This document shows, piece after piece, positions 11,323-23,691 of a stretch of DNA of 64,000 bases. Each line of letters opens with the position of its first letter. Position 1 is the stretch's first letter. This stretch comes from Cladopsammia gracilis. Taxonomy: Eukaryota > Cnidaria > Anthozoa > Scleractinia > Dendrophylliidae. The notes below the pieces were generated by a model that was not told the DNA's origin, searched no databases, and saw only the letters and a program-made list of their open reading frames with translations. A program made the translations under genes and the position numbers. Location: assembly GCA_022457155.1 (NCBI GenBank), contig JAJGOT010000751.1, positions 124,001 through 188,000 of the forward strand, written 5' to 3'.

Positions 11323-11935
11323 GTGTACCTTTATGCGCTACTCTTGAGGTTCAATCTTCCAATCTCAAGAACGTCACAAAAGGTCTCGATAAAGAACTTG
11401 GTGAAACATTCTTTTCAGACCTTTCACGTCACAGGTCAGGGCCACGTGAAGGAATGGACACAGGACACCCAACGCTTTGTAAAAGGCGACAACAAAAGAG
11501 AATCTATTGTCACGCAAATGATATGCGATCTCGGATGGCAGAGCCTCGAAGCGCGCAGAGCTGTCAGCCGCCTATCCCTGATGTATAAGATTTTCCACGG
11601 ACTTGTGGACGTTGAAAGTCAGATTCTGGTCAGGAGTGGGCGTGCTACTAAAAAATCCCAAGGTCATCACCACTTCCGGAATATCCTAGCGCTCAAGAGT
11701 TGCTATAGAGCACCATTCTTTGCTCGCACTGTCCCAGAGTGGAACCATCTGCCTCCTCACATTCAGAACGCTTCTTCTTCTGTTGACTGCTTTAAGTCCT
11801 CCCTTATGCGAGACATCAACGATTTAATCAGTGTAAAAGCCATTACTATAATTGAATGACCGCTGACCGTTCCCTGTGCACATATATCCCATGTGGGAGC
11901 TTTGCGCAGTATTCGATTTAGATTTAGATTTATAT
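11323..11935 (+). mobile_element. LINE 3' end fragment with (GATTTA) tail
   Basis: The 11323-11859 frame contains the C-terminal part of a non-LTR reverse transcriptase: DLGWQSLEARRAVSRLSLMY, KIFHGLVDV and TVPEWNHLPPHIQNASSS, the usual end of CR1/L2-like proteins. A short 3' UTR follows and ends in repeated gatttagattta at about 11917-11932, a microsatellite tail common in these LINEs. Catalytic RT blocks are absent, so this is a 5'-truncated copy. The first ~50 codons of the frame may not belong to the LINE. Confidence 0.75.
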
Positions 11936-12672
11936 ATCTCAGGTCATTGAAGGAGATTATGGTTCAAAGATGTTCCCTTGTAATTTGCTCTGCAGTCGAA
12001 TATCACTCTTATTTGTGAGGGCTTCTTAGGGCGATAGACCCGGCCCCGTAATGCGGAACGTACCTTATCTTAGCTTATCATCTCCAATCTCGACGGCTGA
12101 CCTATCTTGAGAGGAAAACTTTTTTTTTAAAAAGCGCCCATCTTCTCTTTGTTGGATTCTTTATCCAAGATTTCCAAGAACGTCCGGTCTCACGATCTGA
12201 TGTTTCGTGGAAGTCTCTTTCAAACATCTCATTTACGAAAGTGAGATTAATGATTGATTAATGATTAATGATCCATTGCCCGGAACTCTACAGGAAAGCT
12301 TGCATCTGCTCTTGTAACAATCTTGCCAGGTGAGTCATTCGAACTTGTCGCTACACTGTGCTGATTAGCCGCAATAACGGCGAAATAGCTATTCACAGTT
12401 GCATTTAAACTTTCGGTTTGGTCTCAATCATGCCATTGTTGCGTTACTTTTTCTACGCAGTTGTCAGCCCTTGCTTCTTATAGTATTTTGTTTATTTTTG
12501 GCTGATCAGATCTCTTACAGATCCTGCGTATACTAGCAGCATTTTCGTTCACGGTCCCTTGCATTCTCGTTTTCATCAGGAGAAGACTTGCAACCCTGTC
12601 TAACAATACACACACACGACCGCTGCCAGTCGCACTGTGAATGTAGGCACAAAATTTGTGCATATATCGCCG
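11936..12672. other. Intergenic, nothing recognised
   Basis: No frame with family motifs and no clear repeat structure. The ORF at 12478-12663 (-) has no recognisable feature. Confidence 0.45.
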
Positions 12673-12768
12673 TAACCTGCGATCAGGCGCTCTTTTTTTC
12701 GGAGGGAAAGTCGGTGGAGAGCGGGGAGGGAAGAAAGCTCCAAAAAAAGAGCGCCTGATCGCAGGTTA
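12673..12768. repeat. Short foldback repeat (96 bp)
   Basis: TAACCTGCGATCAGGCGCTC followed by a T run at the left and its complement at the right form an inverted repeat of about 30 bases around a purine-rich loop. Typical of a tiny MITE; no target duplication could be fixed. Confidence 0.7.
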
Positions 12769-12851
12769 ATATCGCCGGGCTAGTTGTTAGCTAAATTATT
12801 TATTTTACTCCCCACCCCCACCCCCAATTCCTTTTCAAATACGTTACAATA

Positions 12852-13316
12852 GAGTGTTTTCATATGACGTCATAAAAATTAAAAATCTAAAGTATACATC
12901 CTACAAAGCTGTTTCTAACATGGTATGTGGATACCAGTGTTATAATCTTTCACAAAAAGTTTCAGGTTTTATAAACGATGTTTCGTTTTCGATTTATAAA
13001 GGTTGTAAATGTGTCACGCAATTCGTCACGCTATTTCAGATAAGCCGTAAAAATAAACAAAATTGAACTAGTTGAAAGTTATTAATGAATTATAGATGCT
13101 TATAAGCCGAATTCATGCCTCTTATAGTGAATACTTTTGTGATGAGATTTTTGGTGTTATTATAAGACTTTAAAGTCTTTAAATTTTTGGCCGCCATGTG
13201 TTGTTGCGCTTCAAAATGTGGCCCAGATGTGTAGTTTTAAACTCTCTACAATTCCATAAACATTTTAGAATCGAAAACTGCTTCTGAATTTTGATATGAC
13301 GTCAGTGAAAACACTC
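12852..13316. mobile_element. TA-flanked MITE, GAGTGTTTTCA family (465 bp)
   Basis: Ends GAGTGTTTTCA and TGAAAACACTC, each bordered by TA (12850-12851, 13317-13318); a TGACGTCA octamer lies just inside each end. No coding frame of note. Position is just upstream of the sulfotransferase first exon, so it may form part of that gene's 5' flank. Confidence 0.75.
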
Positions 13317-13464
13317 TATACATTTGAGAATGCAAAGTTACCAGTGTTGTGTGATCTCATAATTTATTCAAGGTTTAACGAATAAATTAATAAGAGATAA
13401 AGCCGAGTCACGAGGGGTGAGTACAAATGACGGACAACTCGATCGCACGGAACACGTATACAGT

Positions 13465-16400
13465 ATGGCTAATTATCCAACGGTACAAGAAAAAGATGGT
13501 GACTGGACTGGTCCTGAGTATTCTCTTGTACAAGGTGTCAGAATATCTTCATGGCTTGTGGATCCAAACTTTGGCAAAGACCTCAAACGATTTGCAACGA
13601 GGAAAGACGATGTGTTCGTAGCCAGTTATCCCAAATCAGGTACGAATTTAAATTGTACTAATAAATGTTAATAAATCCCTTCATTCCCAAGCAAACCTCG
13701 AAAACAAAGGCCAAATTTCATTTTATAGAATCGTGAACGGCATTTCATTCAATGCAAGACGGTCAAGGTCACGCTATCGAATTATTAAGTCAATTTGATT
13801 TGTTTTGTAACGTGAACGGCAGTCTACAGAAATTTTCTAAGTGTCGTGAACATAGCGTATGCCCAATCTTCTCAGCAGAAATCTAAACGAACATCGAATA
13901 CTCTCAAAAGCTCAAAAGGTTTGAAAGAGCCTTTCAGAGAAAATTTTGTGAAAATTTCTGACTGCCTGGCATTTAAGGCTGGTTCTCTTATAATCGTCCT
14001 GGTCGTCCCGGTCGTCCGAGTCGTTTCAAAAAGTGCACGGACGACCGGGACGATTATATGAGAACACTTCTGAGACGACCCCGGGACGATCGCAAACGAT
14101 CCGGACGACTCGGACGATCGTGGTAGCTTGGATAGAACTGTGTTCTATCCGGACAACTGGGATGATCGTGAAAAATCGGAGACGATCATTAGAGAACTAC
14201 TCTCAGGTGACCGGGACGACTGAGACGACCCAAATCTACCCAAGAATGTAGTATCATTGCCCAAAACATGTTGTCGGACACAGTTTACGACTGCGCTACA
14301 TGTATTGACGTTCGAGACGACCGGGACGATCACTATGAGAACTCAAATCGCTTGAGTCGTCCCGATCGTCTGAGTCGTTTGCAAAAAACTTTTGAAACGA
14401 CTCGGACGACCGGGACGATTATATGAGAACCATCCTTTAGTCTATTTGAGACCGTGCCCGGCAGCCGGGCATTTAGCCACAATGTTTTGTATAATATTAA
14501 AATTGTCTCTTGGGTAATAAAGCGCCTGTTATGCAGGCTAGGAGCCAGTTGAAAGTTGAAGTAATTGTATGAATGAGTCGTGTAAATTCAGTGAAACGTG
14601 TCAACAAAACATAATATTCCAGGCTCTATTACAGTGTAATTTCGGGATTCATTTGCATGATATCGATTCATAATTGATCTCATTCATATCGTTCCATACT
14701 TAGCAAAATTAGTGCACGTGACATAAATAAAGTATATCAGCAATAAACAAAATCGTTCCATACTCTTTAGACTCTTTTTAGTTTTAATAACTAGTAACGC
14801 TATGAAAAACTTTATCATTATCATAGGGAACCAACGCGTTTATCAAGAATGATCATAGAATAAAGTTACAAATGGACTTATGTGATGTAGTGTTTCATTC
14901 CAAATGTGCCGTTACTTTTGTGCTGTTGAATAACCGGTGTTGAATAACTGAAATCAGTTTCTGCCGGGATTTTTAGCAGCTACAACGGTCCGATCAATTT
15001 CGAAACTATCGTGTCTGTAATTTTTTGAATGGTCTCGCATTTCACCGTCTGTTATTAAATTTTAACTTGTCAGCCGTCATGCGGCATGGTTTCGTATTTC
15101 GGCGTCAATTGATCAGACCGTTGTAGCTGCTAAAAATCCCGGCAGAAACTGATTTCAGTTATTCAACACCGGTTATTCAACAGCACAAAAGTAACGGCAC
15201 ATTTGGAATGAAACACTACATCACGTAAGTCCATTTGTTACTTTATTCTATGATCATTCTTGATAAACGCGTGGGTTCCCTATGTCATTATGTAAACGCG
15301 GTATAAACCCGGCATAGTAAATCGAACGTATCCATCTGATTGTGTTCGACTGAGTTCGGTGAACACAATTAAATGGATGTAAATGTAATGTAATGTAAAT
15401 CGAATGGCTGTGGTAAACCTATACAAAGCAAGCCCAAAGCAAGCCCATCAAAGCAGGTTTTTCTTGTGCTTTTTTACAATTTATTCAATAACACAAACCC
15501 CATTTATAAACTGTCCACGGTAGTTAAGAGAACAGAACAGAACAGAGCAAAGCTATCATTACTCCCGCGGGCGTATTCCGAAATTGTTGCACCCTTTCCT
15601 TTTTTAGCTAACTTACAATTGCGGCAAGACAACTCGAATGGTTACTTTTATGCAAACATACAAGCAAATTACTAACCGCGACACACGCAACGGCATACAG
15701 TAGATGGATGAAGGTGACCTAATTGTCCGCGCTCGTTTGCAATTCGGAATGCACGGCCTTTCTCGCCTATTTTCTTTAAAACCTTAAAAACTTCGTCATC
15801 CTTGACGTCAAAGCGGCATTCCTGGTAGTCTTTTACTACGCATTTGAAGCTTACAATCCACAGCGCATCTGAAGCCATTTCTGCGGAATTTCTTCGTTTA
15901 CGAAAAACACGTGCGCTACACTCCGGGCTGAAGTAACTCGAGCTTCCAAGATCTGGTTATGGATTTTCAACGCCTGTTTTACACAAATCACGAGTTCGAA
16001 AATCGAACGTTCGATTGGGTTCGATTGATTTTTTCCTTTTCGGTGAGTTCGATTTCGTTCGATTGAAATTTAGTTCGATTGGGTTCGATTTACTACGCCG
16101 GGTATATCAATCAAGTATAAAGTTTTCAACCCCTGTTGAATGTGAATTACCCAGTGGCACTGATAAAGCTGCATGTGCAATCCCATATAGGATCGAATAG
16201 GAGGATTTTAGCAGTGTTGATCTGAAATTTGGTGTGTTTTGACTATAATGTATACTGGTTCAAAGCAGGCAGTGGCATACATTCAGTTTAATAGGAGATC
16301 TCTTGGTTAGGAGAGGCTATCAGAGAGGCTAGCCCAAACAGAGCATTTGTAAGGATTAGGAGCTTGGTTAGGAAAGCGCTATCAGAGAGGCTAGCCCAAT

Positions 16401-19400
16401 TAGAGCATTTGTAAGGATTAGGAGCTTGGTTAGGAGAGGCTATCAGAGAAGCTAGCCCAATTAGAGCATTTGTAAGGATTATGAGCTTGGTTAGGAGAGG
16501 CTATCAGAGAGGCCAGCCCAATCAGAGCATTTGTAAGGATTATGAGCTTAGTTAGGAGAGGCTATCAGAGAGGCTAGCCCAATCAGAACATTTGTAAGGA
16601 TTAGTGTTGTGAATTGCTTTAATGATATTCTAAACTTATCTGACAATTTATCGCTCAAGACTAAAAGCTCCACGTTGTTACATATTAGCATATTCATGTT
16701 GTAGATTAGTATGCGAAAGTGGAGTTGCATATTAGCATATTCATGTGTAAATTAATATGCGGAGTATTTGAGGCTTCTTTATTCATTAAAAGATTTTATT
16801 GTGTGCCTGGCTGCGGGCAGCCAAATTGTGTTGCGCTCATTTGGTGTCCTGATAAAATACTACATTTTGGCGACGAGGATGGCTTCGTACATCGGAAGAG
16901 TGGGTGAATTTACGAAAGACAAGGAAACATTTGGCGCTTACGTGGAGCGAATGGAAATGTTTTTCGCGGCGAATGCCATCGTTGAAACTCCAAGTTCGGA
17001 GCACGCGGTTGCGAATCAACGCATTGCAGAGCGAAAGAAGGCAATTTTTCTCACCGAAGTCGGTCCAGAAGTTTATTCTGTATTAAGCAATCTCTTATCG
17101 CCAGTAAAACCAAGTGATTCGTCCTTCCTAGATATTGTGCAGCGTCTCAAAGATCATTATGATCCTGCCCCGTTGGAAATAACCGAAAGTTTCCATTTTG
17201 GCATGCAGAATCAACAACCGAGTGAGTCAATCAACGACTACATCGTAGCTTTGAAGAAATTGTCCATTCATTGCAATTTTGGCGAATTCTTAAACTGTGC
17301 GTTGAGGGACAGATTTGTTTGTGGCCTGAACAGTGAAAAGATCCAAATCAAATTATTGAACATTCCAGGTTTAACGTTTGAAAGTGCCTGCAAGAATGCC
17401 ATTACCATGGAATTGGCAGATAAGAATTGTCGTGAGTTTAGTTCAAGAATGGTCGTAAGTTCAGGTACGGAAGCGGCAAGCTCGGTTAACAAAGTAAGTG
17501 CAAGCGACAACAGGAATGATGCTGAGCAGCAAGGGGAAAAGTGTTTCCGGTGCAATGGCATCCACTCATTCCGGACCTGCAGATTTCGGGATGCTAGGTG
17601 CTTCAAGTGCAAGCAGGTTGGACACATAGCTTCAGCATGTAGGAGAGGGGCTTCAGGTAAGCCAGGCAGAGGAAGAGTCCAGCATTTGGCGGCTGGCGAA
17701 GATGAAATCCAGGCCTTAGACAATGAGCTGGGGATTTTCAGTCTATATGCTACTAGCGGTGGTGGAGCGAACAAAGGCTACATTGTTAAATTGGAAATAA
17801 ATGGCATGAATGTTGATATGCAGGTTGACACAGCGGCGGACTTCTCCATTATGAGCAAAGATACGTACGTAAGGACATTTAAGAACATCTCATTACAGGA
17901 CACTGATGTAAAGTTGAAGACCTACACAGGGGAAACCTTAAGCACATGTGGTCAAATGCAATGCAAAGTCGTTTACAAAGGGAAAGAGTGTACACTTCCA
18001 ATGATCGTAGCTGAGTATGGTGGCAAGCTAACTTTGCTGGGAAGGAATTGGCTTGAGAAATTAAATCTCGATTGGAGCGAGATTTTTAGCTTGCACACAC
18101 CGGAGAGTGAGAATCTGGATCGCCTTCTTAAAAATCACGCAACACTTTTTAATGAAGGATATGATAGCATGAAGGGACTGGAGGCCCACATTCGGGTACG
18201 CGAGGGTTCTTCGCCGATTTACTTCAAGGCACGCCCGGTACCCTATGCTTTAAAAGAGGCTGTCGAGGCAGAGCTCAACAAACTGGAGGAAAATGGTGTT
18301 ATTGTTAAAATTGAGCAGAGTGACTGGGAAAGCCCGATAGTTGTAGTGCCAAAGGCTGATGGATCTGTGCGAATATGCGGTGATTACAAGGTGACCATTA
18401 ATCAAGTGGTTGATGACGAACAGTATCCTCTTCCGACGGCGCAAGACCTGTATTCCACTCTTGCTGGATCCAAGGTATTTACCAAACTTGATCTTTTACA
18501 TGCTTATGCACAAATGAGTGTCGATGAGGTCAGCCAGAAGTACTTAAGTATTAACACTCATAAAGGACTGTACGCCTACACGAAGTTGCCATATGGTGTA
18601 AAATCTGCGCCAAAGATTTTCCAAGCGACCATGGACAAGATTTTACAAGGGGTTGAGAAATGTGTGTGTAATCAAGATGATATCCTCATTGGCGGAGTTG
18701 ACACTAAAGAGAATTTGGAAATTCTGGTCGAGGTATTAGAAAGACTACACAAGTACAATGTGCGATTAAAGCTGAGCAAGTGTATTTTCCTGACGAAGCA
18801 AGTTGTGTATCTTGGCCTAAGTGTTGATGGTGATGGGTTGCACCCAGTTCAGGAGAAGATTGCAGCCATTAAAAATGCCCCAGTTCCGACGAATGTGAGT
18901 GAATTGCGGTCCTTCTTGGGCATGGTACAGTACTATTCACGTTTCCTGCCAGGGTTGGCCACCACTCTCTCACCTTTGCATCAGTTGTTAAAGAAAGATA
19001 CCCAGTGGAAGTGGACCTGTGAAGCACAGAAAGCCTATGAAAAGTGCAAGACAAGTCTTACCAGCGACGCCCTCCTTGTTCATTATGATTCCAAACGGGA
19101 ACTTCGACTGGCGTGTGATGCTTCATCTTATGGACTTGGTGCAGTAATCAGTCATGTGATGGATGACGGGCATGAAAGGCCGATTGCATTTGCGTCAAGA
19201 ACATTAACAACCAGTGAGAAAAATTATGCCCAAATCGAGAAAGAAGCTTTATCCTTGGTTTTTGGGGTGAAGAGATTCCACCAATTCCTGTATGGCCGTA
19301 AATTCACCCTCGTGACCGACCACAAGCCCTTGCAAGCAATCTTGGGTCCCAGATCTGCAGTTCCAACCTTAGCAGCAGCACGTATGCAAAGATGGGCACT

Positions 19401-22400
19401 GGTGCTATCGGCATATGATTATGACCTCGAGTATCGCAGGTCGGAGGAACATTCCAACGCTGACGCTCTATCGAGATTGCCTCATCAGAACTCAAGTGTG
19501 GGCATGGAGGGTGAAATCTATACAATTGGAGCTGTTCGTGAAGATTTCCCAGTTTTGGCCGCGGACATTGCGCAGGAGACACTAAAGGATCCATGTTTAT
19601 GCAAGGTGTATGAGAATACTTTGAATGGATGGCCTGAGATGTGTGATGATGTGGAGCTGAAACCGAGAACATCCGAGCGTGTGTAGTATGAAAGCCATTG
19701 CTCGAAGTTTCATTTGGTGGCCTGGACTGGACGGAGAGATCGAACTGATGGTCAAGAGCTGTACAGTGTGTCAGAATGTGAGAAGTTTGCCACCCAAAAT
19801 GCCTTTGCATCCCTGGAAATGGCCAACAAGACCTTTTCAGAGAGTTCACGTTGACTTCTGCCAGAAGGGGAAAGATTGCTTCCTTGTGCTCGTTGACAGT
19901 CATTCGAAATGGATAGACGTAAAGCATATGACTTCCACTACAACTGAGCGAACCATTGATGAATTAAGACTCATCTTTGCCGAGCATGGCTTGCCGGAAC
20001 AATTGGTGTCCGACAACGGTCCACAGTTTACGTCAGATGCATTTGCTAAGTTCATGAGTCAGAACGGTGTCAAGCATACGTTGGTTCCCCCATACCACCC
20101 GGCTTCAAATGGCGCAGCGGAGAGATCAGTCCGTGTAGTGAAGGAAGCCTTGGAGAAACAAGTACTGCAGGGAACTAGAGACATGTCAATGAAGCACAGA
20201 CTGGCCAATTTTCTGATCAAGTACCGATCTACACCTCACAGTGTGACTGGGCGAACTCCAGCTGAACTTATGGTGAAGAGACAACTGCGAACCAGATTAA
20301 CTTTGCTGAAACCAAATCTGGCGCAAGCTGTTGAGAGCAAACAAATGAAACAAAAGCAGAATCATGACAAGTCTCGGGTCGAGAGAGTATTCAAGGTGAA
20401 TGATCCTGTTCGAATTCGCAGTGCTGTCAGAGGGTTCAAGCCGGAGTTAGTGAAGTGGGTTCCAGGTGTTGTCACGAAGGTGTGTGGAAGTCGGTGCTAT
20501 CTGGTTCAAGTGGGCAATTTGACAAGGCACGTTCACGCAGATCATCTCATTACAGCACTTGCTAATGAGGAGTCTTCAACCGATCCGGGAAATTCCTTTG
20601 AGCCAACAGGAAGCATGTCTGAGCCTGATGTTTGCGTGCAAGTGGTTCCCGGAAGTAATTTTGAGTCACAGTCAAGTTGTACCTCACAACTGATTCCTGA
20701 GAGTAATCAAACTGAACTGGTACCGTCTCTCGCGCCTGCACCCGAAACAGCAAACTTGCCTGTTCCTGGAGAAGCACAAACAGGGAACGCACCAGAAATA
20801 ACATCATCGCCACTCCCAACTCTGAGACGCTCGGGTAGAATAAGGAAGCCGGTCGTATAGATGAATTTGTAAAAAAAAAGACTTGAATCAGACAAAAATA
20901 AGGACAGGGAACAATGCCATACTTTTCCTATTACTGTTTATTTATTTTCTAAGTTGTTTTTTTTTTGTTTGTATTTTGTTTACTTCTTTGGCGGGAAAGT
21001 GGAGTTGCATATTAGCATATTCATGTGTAAATTAATATGCGGAGTATTTGAGGCTTCTTTATTCATTAAAAGATTTTATTGTGTGCCTGGCTGCGGGCAG
21101 CCAAATTGTGTTGCGCTCATTTGGTGTCCAGATAAAATACTACACACGTACACAGTATTCTCTCACGCTTCAAAACTCTTGCTTCACAAAAATCCCCTAA
21201 AGTCATATGATATCTTAGCGTCACAAACTCCCGAAATAAACACTAATTAACGCCACACCTATTGCATAACATCAATTTCCGACATTAGGAACTTGGTTAG
21301 AAGTGGCTATCAGAGAGACTAGCCCAATCAGAGCATTTGTAAGGATTAGGAGCTTGGTTAGAGGCTATCAGAGAGGCTAGCCCAATTAGAGCATTTGTAA
21401 GGATTAGGAACTTGGTTAGAAGCGGCTATAAGAGACGCTAGCCCAATCAGAGCATCAGTGTAAGGATTAGGAGCTTGGTTAGAAGAGGCTATCAGAGACG
21501 CTAGCCCAATTAGAGCATTTGTAAGGATTATGAGCTTGCTTAGTAGAGGCTATCAGAAACGCTAGCCCAATTAGAGCATTTGTAAGGATTAGGAGCTTGG
21601 TTAGGAGAGGCTGTCAGAGAGGCTAGCCCAATCAGAGCATTTGTAAGGATTAGGAGCTTGGTTAGAGGCTATCAGAGAAGCTAGCCCAATCAGAGCATTT
21701 GTAAGGATTAGGAGCTTGGTTAGGAGAGGCTATCAGTGCAGCTAGCCCAATCAGAGCATTTGTAAGGATTAGGAGCTTGGTTAGGAGAGGCTATCAGAGA
21801 AGCTAGCCCAATCAGAGCATTTGTAAGGATTGGGAGCTTGGTTAGGAGAGGCTATAAGAGACGCTAGCCCAGTTAGAGCATTTGTAAGGATTGGGAGCTT
21901 GGTTAGGAGAGGCTATCAGAGACGCTTAAGCCCAATCAGAGCATTTGCAAGGATTAGGATCTACCACATGGCCTATGTGGAGGACGAAACAGCTGTCCAT
22001 GTCTACCACTGTCGGGGTGATGTTGCTGTGCGCATGCGTAAGTTATTGGCCATACCGCGGAGATGTGTCGTGCGATCCATTGCTTTCAGATGGTTTATAC
22101 TCTGCGGTTGCCATAAACTAATTAATCTTTTGTTGCTTTGTATTCAAAGGAACAACGTGGGTACGCGAGATTTTGTGGGAGATTTTTCACGAAGGCGCAA
22201 CAAGTGACGTGCATTTAGGAAGTCGTGTTTTCTTTCTCGATGGAAATCCTTTACTGAACATTGCCGGAGGAAATCTCGCTGAGCCAGAACCAGTCTCCAA
22301 GCATGTCATTGACCTCCTCCCCAGTCCTCGTCTGTTGGTTTCACATCTACCCTATGATGTAATACCCAAGGGCAAAGATGATGCCACGTCTTGCAAGTAC

Positions 22401-23651
22401 ATTTATGTTGCTAGAAACCCAAAAGATGTCGCAGTTTCCTATTTCCAATTCTATATGGCGTTGTCCAATAAAAAGTTGCCCTTCGAAGTATTTTTGAAAT
22501 ACTTTCTGCAAGGAAAATGTGAGTAGTTCTTTACGTTTTTTTAATAAACCGTACACAAACTGCAGTGACAAACATGACAATAAAACGCATGTTGGAAAAC
22601 AAAATATTAACTTGACGTTTCGTATGTTACAACATACATCCTCAGAAGTGACCGTTTAGAATACAAGTAACAACTAAATTTAAATGAATAATAAGTAACT
22701 AATTAACAACAACAATAACATAAGATGAGAAAAATTTGCATATAAAAGATGCAAACTAATAAAGAATTAGCTTTTCGCTGCTGACATTATCGTTAAGGTT
22801 AGGTCTGAGTTCCTGAATAAGTAGAGTCCCCTTTATCTTACAGTGAGTATCAGACCGACCTTTTGCCAATATCTCAAAGTGGTCCCATTTGAAGTTGTGA
22901 CCAATTGATGTGACGTGGTCTGCGATAGCTACGATGTCCAAGGAGAATTAATTTTTACGTTAATAAACCGTGATCCTGAATTTTGCACCCTTGGGCACTC
23001 AAAGCCTCCTCTGTCCATTCTTATCCCGTTAAAGATCAAAGGCTTCTACGAGCCAACTTGTGAATGCGAAATGAAAGATTCTGCACACCTTCGGACCCTC
23101 TCCTCTGATAGGCGTTTTGCCCCATCGACCCCCCAACCCTTAGGTTCAACTTCCCACCCTCCCCTCCCCCAGCCCCATCTTCATGGCAAGTGACCATTTA
23201 CATACCGCGGGCTCAATGTATACAGTCGATCGAGCGATCAAATCTTCAATCTTCAAGTGAGAATAATTGCCAATAGCGAGGCTAATCCGGCAATGGAGCG
23301 GCCAGCGGTCGCTCAGGAAATTAATACAAATAAATTAAGTTAAGTTAATAGAAATAGAGCAGTTTTCAATTGAGTGTAAAAAGTAATTACACAATTGCTT
23401 TGGTTTTTCATTGCTACGTTTTGTGATTGGCTAAAAAATCTCGCGCCACTTTCTCGACCAATCAGAAGTAAAACCAAAACCAATCGTGACTTGCTGGCAC
23501 GCGTTTTCCCGCGCTTGGCGCCGCCGACATGTAATTGCTTTGAGCTCTGATTGTTTCATTTGATTGTTTACGACTGCTGTGATTAGTCAGAGTATTTACT
23601 TTGGTTTTGGTTTTACCACACTCAATTGAAAACTGCTCTAATAATAATAAC

Positions 23652-23691
<40 letters not shown>

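Larger units (their letters stand above)
16720..21144 (+). mobile_element. Ty3/Gypsy LTR retrotransposon, degraded (4.4 kb)
   Basis: Two 145-bp LTRs enclose gag, protease, RT, RNase H and integrase in that order, which is the Ty3/Gypsy order. The 3' LTR is preceded by a purine-rich stretch (ggcgggaaag) that would serve as polypurine tract. Flanking five-base target duplications do not match (gaaag versus cacgt). The inner gene is broken near 19.68 kb by a deletion and frame change. The LTRs being almost identical says the insertion is recent in evolutionary terms or that one LTR has been converted. It lies in sulfotransferase intron 1 in the same direction as the gene. Confidence 0.92.

Noticed and set aside
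17268..17774. 168-codon minus-strand ORF
   Set aside because: Antisense to the Gypsy gag region; no motif.
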